Origin: Ruminiclostridium sp.
GTDB taxonomy: Bacteria; Bacillota_A; Clostridia; Oscillospirales; Ruminococcaceae
Assembly (NCBI GenBank): GCA_017550775.1
Contig: JAFZOA010000258.1
Coordinates: 1-11,772 of the forward strand
Direction of reading: 5' to 3'
Length of the DNA: 11,772 nt
Shown piece after piece: positions 1-6,117 of the stretch; position 1 is the first letter of the stretch, and the number at the start of each line of letters is the position of its first letter. The notes beneath the pieces were generated by a model. The model searched no databases. It had not been told where the DNA came from and saw only the letters and a program-made list of their open reading frames with translations. The position numbers and the translations under genes were made by a program.

Positions 1-85
1 ATAGCAGACGAAAGAGACAGCGCTTATTATTGGTATAAATCATGTGTCCCCCGCCGCAACGACGGGGGAACGCGATGCTATAATA
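1..85 (-). other. Window edge downstream of cdsA; possible start of next gene
   Basis: No gene is firmly supported here. On the minus strand an ATG at 43-41 opens a frame of 14 codons that runs off the window (MIYTNNKRCLFRLL), with a G-rich stretch just upstream that could serve as a weak ribosome binding site. A hairpin pairs CCCCCG (48-53) with CGGGGG (63-68), but no T-run follows on either strand, so it does not look like a terminator. In many Firmicutes cdsA is followed by dxr, but these 14 residues do not resemble the Dxr N-terminus. Confidence 0.25.
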
Positions 86-940
86 TCATACGATCGGTGT
101 GATAGGGAAAAACATCTTGCACAGCAGATACACGAACGGCGCGACAAGCAGTACGCTGTCAAACCTGTCCATTACCCCGCCGTGCCCGGGAAGCAGCTCG
201 CTGAAATCCTTCACGCCGCACTGGCGCTTGAGCAGCGAGGCAATGAGGTCTCCGAGCAGTCCGAGAAAGGTCGATATGACTGCGGCGCCTACCAGTATCG
301 GAATGTTGGTCGTGAAGTGATGCTCGCCCGAGAACATGAGATCCCACAGCTCATAGCCGTGTCCGAGCAGCACCGCGTATATCACTGCGGCAATAAGCCC
401 GCCGAAGAAGCCTTCCCATGTCTTTTTCGGGCTTATATCGGGACAGAGCTTGTGCTTGCCGAGAAACGTCCCCGCAAAATAGGCTCCTCCGTCGGCTATC
501 CAGGCAACGCCGATCGCGTACACAACGAGGAATATTCCGTGGTCGCTCCACTGGAAGCAGAAGAAAGCAAGCGTGGAGATCGCGAACGGGATACATATAG
601 AGATAAACGCTATAAACCCAAGCTCCTCGAATTTTATCTCCTTGTGGCGCATAAGCGTACAGGCGAAAAGAAGCACAAGGAACAGGAACGCTACCGGGAT
701 CGCAAAAGCGCGAAGACCGTCATAGCAGAAGAAGAGCGGGAGAAGTGCCGAGAACATAAGGCTCAGTATGGTGATGCTCCGGTAGTGGGTATATTTTGCT
801 GCCGACAGCACCTCGAACACCGCCATTACCGCAAGTATATCGGTCGCGGCAGACATTACATGCGGCGAAAGGCTGGCAAGATAGAATACCAGCAGTGCCA
901 GCGGCACTCCTATTGCGGCTGTGAGTAGCCGTTTGCCCAT
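86..940 (-). CDS. cdsA: Phosphatidate cytidylyltransferase (CDP-diglyceride synthase)
   Basis: Integral membrane enzyme that converts phosphatidic acid and CTP into CDP-diacylglycerol, the precursor of anionic phospholipids. The 284-residue protein is of normal family length and is mostly hydrophobic, with about eight predicted membrane segments. Residues 169-180 carry the SPKKTWEGFFGG motif. Residues 244-262 carry the CTP transferase signature (KDFSELLPGHGGVMDRFDS), whose acidic residues D259 and D261, with D231, fit the family's metal site. It is the last recognised gene of the pyrH-frr-uppS-cdsA run, starting 30 nt after the uppS stop. The ribosome binding site is weak (AAAGAGAT just before the ATG), which suggests translation depends partly on coupling. 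The conserved signature makes this call firm. Confidence 0.96.
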   Translation of the reverse strand: MGKRLLTAAIGVPLALLVFYLASLSPHVMSAATDILAVMAVFEVLSAAKYTHYRSITILSLMFSALLPLFFCYDGLRAFAIPVAFLFLVLLFACTLMRHKEIKFEELGFIAFISICIPFAISTLAFFCFQWSDHGIFLVVYAIGVAWIADGGAYFAGTFLGKHKLCPDISPKKTWEGFFGGLIAAVIYAVLLGHGYELWDLMFSGEHHFTTNIPILVGAAVISTFLGLLGDLIASLLKRQCGVKDFSELLPGHGGVMDRFDSVLLVAPFVYLLCKMFFPITPIV

Positions 941-970
941 TAAATCATCTCTTTTCTGCCTGATTATCCT

Positions 971-1672
971 TTACAGACCTCCGAAGCGGCGGTTCCTTCC
1001 GGCGTATTCTTCGAGTGCCGCGTCAAGGTCTTTTTCCGAGAAGTCCGGCCACAGTACGTCCATGAACACATACTCCGCGTATGCCGCCTGCCAGATAAGG
1101 AAGTTCGACAGGCGCTGTTCTCCGCTCGGACGTATGATGAGGTCAACGTCGGGGAGCCCGCCCGTATAAAGGCGCTCCGAGATCATCTCCTCGGTAAGCG
1201 CGGCGGGGTCGGCGTTCTCGGTCAGAAGCTGTTTCGCCGCGTGCAGTATGTCGTCCCGTCCGCCGTAGTTGACCGCGAGACAGCACACCATGCCCCGGTT
1301 GGAGGCGGTGTCGGCCTGGAGCCGCTTCATCTTATCCCGAAGTGAGTCGGAGAACCAGTCGATGTCCCCGATGAAGCGCATGGAGATATCCTTCTCCGAC
1401 ATATCTATACCCTCGTCGAGGTAGTCGGAAAACAGCTTCATTATCGCGTTTACTTCTTCCTTCGGGCGCTTGCGGTTCTCGGTCGAGAACGCGTAGAACG
1501 TCACGCACTCTATCCCGATATCCGCGCAGTACCGCATACATTTGCGGAACGCACGCGCGCCCTGTACATGACCGGCTGTGCGCGGGAGCAGGCGCTTTTT
1601 CGCCCAGCGCCCGTTGCCGTCCATTATAATGCCGATGTGTCTCGGCAGAAGCTCTTTGTCGGGTACGCTCAT
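971..1672 (-). CDS. uppS: Isoprenyl transferase (undecaprenyl diphosphate synthase)
   Basis: Cytosolic cis-prenyltransferase that adds isopentenyl units to farnesyl diphosphate to make the C55 lipid carrier used for peptidoglycan and wall polymers. The 233 residues match the family in length. Visible motifs are DGNGRWAKKR (18-27, including the catalytic Asp), GHVQG (34-38), AFSTEN (61-66), VNYGGRD (134-140) and RPSGEQRLSNFLIWQ (181-195). An oddity is that the near-invariant ENWxRP motif reads ENRKRP: the tryptophan is arginine at residue 67, encoded by CGC. The ATG follows the frr stop by one nucleotide, implying translational coupling. Its position between frr and cdsA is the usual Firmicutes order. 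Confidence 0.96.
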   Translation of the reverse strand: MSVPDKELLPRHIGIIMDGNGRWAKKRLLPRTAGHVQGARAFRKCMRYCADIGIECVTFYAFSTENRKRPKEEVNAIMKLFSDYLDEGIDMSEKDISMRFIGDIDWFSDSLRDKMKRLQADTASNRGMVCCLAVNYGGRDDILHAAKQLLTENADPAALTEEMISERLYTGGLPDVDLIIRPSGEQRLSNFLIWQAAYAEYVFMDVLWPDFSEKDLDAALEEYAGRNRRFGGL

Positions 1673-1673
1673 G

Positions 1674-2228
1674 TTATACCGTCATTATCTCTTTTTCCTT
1701 GTCGGCGCAGACCTTATCGACCTTCTCGATGAACTTGTCGGTAATGGTCTGCATCTTCTTCTCGCCGTCCTTAACGTCGTCCTCGGTGAGCTCGTTGTTC
1801 TTCTTCATTGCTTTGAACTTGTCGATAGCGTCGCGACGGCAGTTTCTTACAGCTACCTTAGCGTCCTCGCCGTACTTCTTTACCTGCTTGCAGAGCTCTT
1901 TTCTGCGTTCCTCGGTAAGCTGCGGGAAGACGATGCGGATAGCCTTGCCGTCGTTTGTGGGGGTGATGCCGATATCGCTCGCCATGATCGCTTTCTCGAT
2001 AGCTTTGAGCGAGGAAGCGTCCCACGGCTGTATCACGAGTATTCTCGCTTCCGAAACAGACACCGCCGCCATTGCGTTGATCTGGGTGGGAACGCCGTAG
2101 TAGTCAACGGTGATCTTGTCCAGCACACCCGGGTTGGCGCGTCCGGCACGGATAGATGAAAATTCCTTTTCGAGCGCGTTCACGCACTTTTCCATTTTGT
2201 CTTCCGCAGACTTGATAACTTCTTTCAT
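1674..2228 (-). CDS. frr: Ribosome recycling factor
   Basis: Splits post-termination ribosomes together with EF-G. From the ATG at 2228 the protein is 184 residues, the normal length of the family. It starts MKEVIKSAEDKMEKCVNALE and contains the hallmark IRAGRANPGVLDKI region, the central beta domain (around VIQPWDASSLKAIEKAI) and the C-terminal helices ending in KEKEIMTV. An upstream in-frame ATG at 2273 would add 15 atypical residues. The AAAGGAAT ribosome binding site just before 2228 supports the shorter form. The stop codon lies one nucleotide before uppS. A small hairpin (TGCGG/CCGCA) lies in the 74-nt gap after pyrH. Confidence 0.96.
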   Translation of the reverse strand: MKEVIKSAEDKMEKCVNALEKEFSSIRAGRANPGVLDKITVDYYGVPTQINAMAAVSVSEARILVIQPWDASSLKAIEKAIMASDIGITPTNDGKAIRIVFPQLTEERRKELCKQVKKYGEDAKVAVRNCRRDAIDKFKAMKKNNELTEDDVKDGEKKMQTITDKFIEKVDKVCADKEKEIMTV

Positions 2229-2302
2229 GGTGATACATTCCTTTCCTGCGGGCTTTGCGGAGCTTTGCCGCACTTTCGCCCTTTATTTATTGGTTCGTTC
2301 CT

Positions 2303-3019
2303 TTATGACTGATTGCTTACGAGGGTTCCGACCTTCTCGCCCATTACAGCGTCGTAGATGTTGTCCGGGCGGTGCAGGTCGAACACGATCAGCGGGATAT
2401 TGTTCTCGATGCACATAGCGGCCGCGGTGCCGTCCAGCACGCGCAGTCCGTTGACGAGTATGTCCTTGTGGCGCAGGGTCTCGTACTTTACCGCATCGTC
2501 GAATTTGAGCGGATCCTTGTCATACACGCCGTCCACCATTGTTGCCTTGAGCACGATCTCGGCGTTGATCTCGGCGGCTCTGAGAGCGGCAGCGCTGTCG
2601 GTGGAGAAGAACGGGTTGCCGGTGCCGCAGCCGAAGATAACTACTCTGCCCTTTGCGAAGTGGCGGAGCGCTTTCTCGCGGATATACGGCTCGCAGATCG
2701 CGTTCATGGCGATAGCGGACTGCACGCGCACGTCGCAGCCCATTTCCTTCAGCACGTCGCCTACCGCCAGCGCGTTCATGGTGGTGGCGAGCATACCGAT
2801 GTGATCGGCGGTGACTCTGTCCATGTTCTCGCTTGTGCGTCCGCGCCAGAAGTTTCCGCCGCCGACGACTATGCCTATCTCAACGCCCGCGTCGAAGCAT
2901 CTTTTCACGCTCTTGCATATCGTGCTTATGGTGGGTATGTCGAGACCGGTCTTCTTTTCGCCGGCAAGCGCCTCTCCGCTGAGCTTCAGGAGTATTCTTT
3001 TATATTTAGGTTCAGGCAT
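2303..3019 (-). CDS. pyrH: UMP kinase
   Basis: Hexameric bacterial UMP kinase of the amino-acid-kinase fold. It phosphorylates UMP to UDP in pyrimidine nucleotide synthesis and is classically GTP-activated and UTP-inhibited. The 238 residues match the family. Motifs are KLSGEALAG (12-20, nucleotide binding), VVGGGNFWRG (51-60), TADHIGMLATTMNAL (70-84, UMP site) and the ATP-site region around DGVYDKDP. An AGAAAGGA ribosome binding site precedes the ATG. The gene normally follows rpsB-tsf, but here it lies 35 nt after hom. A TATAAT sequence in that short gap hints at an internal promoter, although no good -35 lies at a suitable distance. Confidence 0.97.
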   Translation of the reverse strand: MPEPKYKRILLKLSGEALAGEKKTGLDIPTISTICKSVKRCFDAGVEIGIVVGGGNFWRGRTSENMDRVTADHIGMLATTMNALAVGDVLKEMGCDVRVQSAIAMNAICEPYIREKALRHFAKGRVVIFGCGTGNPFFSTDSAAALRAAEINAEIVLKATMVDGVYDKDPLKFDDAVKYETLRHKDILVNGLRVLDGTAAAMCIENNIPLIVFDLHRPDNIYDAVMGEKVGTLVSNQS

Positions 3020-3054
3020 GGGTATCTGTCCTTTCTATTATTATATAGTGTATA

Positions 3055-4266
3055 TCAGTAGTCAAGAACTCTTATCGAGCCGAGGATATCGAGCTTTGCG
3101 CATTTTTCATCAAATTCCGCCTCGTTTATCACGCCGGTCACAAACGCACATTCGTCTGCCGGGGCTCCGTCGCGAGAGAGGAACCTTACCTCACCGAAGA
3201 TATCCTGCGCTGTCTTTCTGTCGGCTTTCGCGCGGACATAGAACCGGTTGTCGAGCTTCTTGTACGGGATTATGAAGTCCTGGGCGCTGTCCTCCCAGTT
3301 CATGGTCTTGGAGGTGCCGTGGGACTTGGCGGCGATGATGATGTCGGAGACCACAGCGCTTGCCGTCGGGAGCTTGCCCGCGCCCTTGCCGTAGAACACC
3401 ACATCGCCCACCGCGTCACCGCGCACGAGTATCGCGTTGAACACGTCGTTCACGCCGGCAAGCTGGCTTTCCTCGTTGAGTACGGCGGGGCAGGTCATTA
3501 TTGCCACGTCGTCGCCGCGTTTGGAAGCGAAGCCGATGAGCTTGATAACGCTGTTCATGCTTTCGCAGTACTTAACGTCCTCAAGCGTGATCTTTGTGAT
3601 GCCCTCGGTATGTATGTTATCGGGGTAAACGTGCCGCCCGAACGCGAGGGACGCTAAAATGCATATCTTGCGGCAGGTGTCGTGACCCTCGACATCTGCG
3701 GAGGGGTCGCGCTCGGCGTAACCGAGATCCTGTGCGATCTTTAACGCCTCGTCGAAGCCCATTCCTTCCTTTATCATCTTGGTGAGTATGAAGTTCGTGG
3801 TGCCGTTGAGGATACCCGCGATCTCGTCTATCTCATTGGCGGAGAGGCACTGGTTGAGCGGGCGGATTATCGGTATGCCGCCGCCGACGCTTGCCTCAAA
3901 GAAGAAGTTTACGTTATGCTCCTTGGCTATTTTCAGCAGCTCTGCGCCCTTTGATGCAACAAGTTCCTTGTTGGAGGTAACGACGCTCTTGCCCGCTTCG
4001 AGTGCGGACTTCACATATCCGTAAGAGAACTTCACGCCGCCTATGACCTCCGCGACCACCGTTACCTCGGGGTCGTTCAGGATATCGTCGAAGTTCTTTG
4101 TGAACTTGTCACGGTAGCGTTCGTCGGGGCAGTCCCGTACTTCGAGGATATACTTTATATCAAGCTCGTCCCCGACCTTCTTTTCGAGAGCCTCTTTGTT
4201 CCTGTAGAATACCTCTACGGTGCCGGAGCCTACCACTCCGTAACCGAGCACTGCGATCTTTTTCAT
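3055..4266 (-). CDS. hom: Homoserine dehydrogenase
   Basis: NAD(P)H-dependent oxidoreductase that reduces aspartate semialdehyde to homoserine, the branch point to threonine and methionine. The N-terminal Rossmann fold shows GYGVVGSG (8-15). TSNKEL (97-102), EASVGGGIPII (124-134), GILNGTTNFI (151-160) and LGYAERDPSADVEGHDTCRK (181-200) are the characteristic substrate and catalytic regions. At 403 residues it is shorter than typical Firmicutes Hom of about 430. The last 70 residues occupy the place of the regulatory ACT domain but lack its usual Pro-Gly-Val/Leu ligand loop. The ATG has an AAAGGAAAT ribosome binding site about 7 nt upstream. The gene is the first of the minus-strand run and has its own promoter. 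Confidence 0.95.
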   Translation of the reverse strand: MKKIAVLGYGVVGSGTVEVFYRNKEALEKKVGDELDIKYILEVRDCPDERYRDKFTKNFDDILNDPEVTVVAEVIGGVKFSYGYVKSALEAGKSVVTSNKELVASKGAELLKIAKEHNVNFFFEASVGGGIPIIRPLNQCLSANEIDEIAGILNGTTNFILTKMIKEGMGFDEALKIAQDLGYAERDPSADVEGHDTCRKICILASLAFGRHVYPDNIHTEGITKITLEDVKYCESMNSVIKLIGFASKRGDDVAIMTCPAVLNEESQLAGVNDVFNAILVRGDAVGDVVFYGKGAGKLPTASAVVSDIIIAAKSHGTSKTMNWEDSAQDFIIPYKKLDNRFYVRAKADRKTAQDIFGEVRFLSRDGAPADECAFVTGVINEAEFDEKCAKLDILGSIRVLDY

Positions 4267-4304
4267 ACATCATTTCCTTTCGTGTCCCGGATTTAGTCTG
4301 TTAT

Positions 4305-4333
4305 ATTATACCATACTTCGGGTCATAAAACAA
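4305..4333 (-). promoter_or_regulatory. Sigma-A-type promoter of hom
   Basis: On the minus strand TATAAT occupies 4310-4305 and is preceded by TGG, giving an extended -10 (TGGTATAAT). A partial -35, TTGTTT, lies 17 nt upstream. The predicted start is roughly 30 nt before the hom ATG. This is a sequence-pattern call; the -35 matches the consensus poorly. Confidence 0.6.
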
Positions 4334-4424
4334 GACCTTTTTGAACTTTTTTTCATATACCCGCATCACAGTGCAGCATTGCGAAAAATTTATCTTCTTT
4401 TAAGTTGATTTTAGGATTGTGCTG

Positions 4425-4430
4425 TATAAT
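4425..4430 (+). promoter_or_regulatory. Probable -10 box for the VTC-DUF4956 unit
   Basis: A perfect TATAAT lies 61 nt upstream of the VTC start. TTGATT at 4405-4410 is only 14 nt away, too close for a standard -35, so the promoter is either weak, activator-dependent or read by another sigma factor. It faces away from the hom promoter, so the 225-bp gap (4267-4491) is a divergent promoter region. I see no gene in that gap. Confidence 0.45.
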
Positions 4431-4491
4431 GGAGGCATAGAGAGAAAGAAATGAGAAAGAGAGCAGGATCAAAACAATCGGGGGCGATGAT

Positions 4492-5184
4492 ATGGCAATT
4501 AATGTAATGAAGAGATACGAGCTCAAATACCTGCTGAACGGGGAACAGACTGAGTTCCTGCAGGAGTGGCTCAAAGGTCACATGGAGGTAGATAAATACG
4601 GTCTTACCTCGATAGCGTCGATGTACTACGACACCCGCGACTATCGGCTTATCCGCGCGAGCAACGAAAAGCCGGAGTTCAAGGAGAAGATAAGGCTTCG
4701 CTCATACGGGATAGCGACCGACAGCTCGCCGGTGTATCTGGAGCTCAAACGCAAGGCATACGGTGTTGTGTACAAGCGGCGCGTTGAAAGCACCATACCG
4801 TTTGTACAGAGGTTCTTCGAGGGGGACGGCGAGATCTGCTCCGGCAGTCAGATAAACCGCGAGATCACCTCGTTCCGCAACTTTTACGGCGAGCTCGTTC
4901 CCGCCTGCATTATAATCTACGACCGCACAGCGTACTTTGAGCCGGACGGAGACCTGCGGCTCACCATAGACCGGGCTCCGAGGTACAGAATGGACGATCT
5001 TGCGCTGGATAAGTCCATGGAGGGAGAGCTGCTTCTTCCGGAGGGCTGGACGATACTGGAAATAAAGGTGCAGCAGGCTATGCCGCTGTGGCTGTCGGCG
5101 ATGCTTGCGGAGGGGAAGATATATAAGGGAAGCTTTTCCAAGTACGGTGAGGCGTACCGCAGAGAGCTTCTTAAAGCGGGATAA
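4492..5184 (+). CDS. VTC domain protein (polyphosphate polymerase-like, TTM fold)
   Basis: Member of the VTC/triphosphate-tunnel family, whose characterised eukaryotic member Vtc4 polymerises inorganic polyphosphate from ATP. The 230 residues form a single soluble domain. The basic and acidic tunnel residues of the family are all visible: KRYELKY (7-13), KIRLRSY (66-72), LELKRK (83-88), YKRR (94-97), YDRTAY (143-148), LRLTIDR (155-161), ILEIKV (188-193) and K212 with SKYG (216-219). The gene has only a weak GGGGGCGAT ribosome binding site. It is followed after 48 nt by a DUF4956 membrane protein, a pairing seen repeatedly in bacteria, often with a CotH-like kinase gene that is absent here. 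Catalytic activity is inferred from conserved residues; the bacterial product has not been shown by this sequence. Confidence 0.85.
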   Translation: MAINVMKRYELKYLLNGEQTEFLQEWLKGHMEVDKYGLTSIASMYYDTRDYRLIRASNEKPEFKEKIRLRSYGIATDSSPVYLELKRKAYGVVYKRRVESTIPFVQRFFEGDGEICSGSQINREITSFRNFYGELVPACIIIYDRTAYFEPDGDLRLTIDRAPRYRMDDLALDKSMEGELLLPEGWTILEIKVQQAMPLWLSAMLAEGKIYKGSFSKYGEAYRRELLKAG

Positions 5185-5232
5185 GCTCTGTAAATACCGT
5201 GAACAACACATCTGAAAGGAGACAATTACACT

Positions 5233-5904
5233 ATGTTTGATTCTATATATTCTTCTGTGGTAACACCCGAGCAGTTCTTCATAATGGCTGCGGCATCCCT
5301 CGTTTCGGGATTTTTATACGCATGGATAATGAGCTTCCGCGTACGCTCAACCAAGCGGTTCTTCGTCGTCGCGACTATCATTCCCTTCATCGTTGCGGCG
5401 GTGATAACCTTTGTGAACGGCAACATCGGTGCCGGTGTCGCGATCGGCGGCACGTTCGCGCTGATACGTTTCAGAAGCGCTCCGGGAAGCTCCGATGAGA
5501 TAGCGGCGATACTGATAGCAATGGGTTCCGGTATAGCGTTCGGAATGGGCTACATAGCTTACGGCGTGGTGATACTTACGGCTCTTTCGGTGCTGTTCCT
5601 CGCGCTCGGAAGCGTTACCGTATTCGACCACAAGAGCATGACCTCGGACAGGCTCCTTCGGATAACAGTTCCCGAGGACCTTGAATACAACGGCGCGTTT
5701 GATGAAGCCTTCGCACAGTTTCTGAAAAAGGCGGAGAGCGTCGGTGTCAAGACGACGGGCATGGGGAGTATGTTCCGGCTTTCATACAGGATACAGATGA
5801 AGGACAGCTCCGAGGAAAAGGCGTTCATAGACGAGCTTCGCACCAGGAACGGCAACCTTGAGATATCCGTTCTGCCTTATACCGAACAGCAGAATCAGCT
5901 TTGA
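5233..5904 (+). CDS. DUF4956 family membrane protein
   Basis: 223-residue protein of unknown biochemical function. Residues 10-34, 43-61, about 65-80 and 90-127 are hydrophobic and should form four to five membrane helices. The loop FALIRFRSAPGSSDEIAA (75-92) is the conserved motif of DUF4956. Residues from about 130 onward form a soluble C-terminal domain. The gene has a good ribosome binding site (AAAGGAGA, about 11 nt from the ATG) and follows the VTC gene in what is evidently one transcript ending at the terminator near 6100. The partnership suggests a membrane platform, possibly a channel, for a VTC-made polymer; that role is inference. Confidence 0.85.
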   Translation: MFDSIYSSVVTPEQFFIMAAASLVSGFLYAWIMSFRVRSTKRFFVVATIIPFIVAAVITFVNGNIGAGVAIGGTFALIRFRSAPGSSDEIAAILIAMGSGIAFGMGYIAYGVVILTALSVLFLALGSVTVFDHKSMTSDRLLRITVPEDLEYNGAFDEAFAQFLKKAESVGVKTTGMGSMFRLSYRIQMKDSSEEKAFIDELRTRNGNLEISVLPYTEQQNQL

Positions 5905-5971
5905 CTGATATTTCCTGACGGCAAAAAGTCCTATCTTTAAACTCTTAAACAATGTCTTGAAATCTTATTAT

Positions 5972-6068
5972 TGGGTCCGGCGTCACGCTGGCGCGGGTCA
6001 AGGGGCGCGCAGCCCCTTGCGCTGTCCGCGAGGATATCTGTCGAAAAAGTCCCTTTTTCGACAGACTG
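5972..6068. repeat. REP-like block of stacked hairpins
   Basis: Between the DUF4956 stop and the terminator lie a GC-rich segment (5972-5998) and a hairpin with an 8-bp stem, CAAGGGGC/GCCCCTTG (5999-6019). A 13-bp hairpin follows, with arms at 6037-6049 and 6053-6065 around CTTTTTCGACAG. The GGGTC, CAAGGGG, CCCCTTG layout resembles the dispersed intergenic repeats I associate with Ruminococcus-like genomes. I cannot confirm copy number from one window. Alternatively these are simply extra transcript-end structures. Confidence 0.45.
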
Positions 6069-6101
6069 AAAGGCCTGTGCTTTTCGAGCACAGGCCTTTT
6101 T
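6069..6101 (+). terminator. Intrinsic terminator of the VTC-DUF4956 operon
   Basis: AGGCCTGTGC (6071-6080) pairs perfectly with GCACAGGCCT (6088-6097) around a 7-nt loop and is followed by T residues to 6101. The outer A6069-A6070 can extend the stem into the T-run. It is strong for plus-strand transcription. On the minus strand, where the recombinase transcript arrives, only three T residues follow. Confidence 0.88.
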
Positions 6102-6117
6102 GTTGCTTTTGGGATTG

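Noticed and set aside
44..928. 294-residue plus-strand open frame opposite cdsA
   Set aside because: Very charged, no family resemblance, and lies wholly antisense to a clear cdsA; it arises from codon bias of the real gene.
3020..3060. Internal promoter between hom and pyrH
   Set aside because: A TATAAT is present but TTGACT lies only 14 nt upstream; spacing is poor, so it was kept as a remark rather than a feature.
2372..3061. 229-residue plus-strand open frame opposite pyrH
   Set aside because: Antisense shadow of a conserved pyrH gene.
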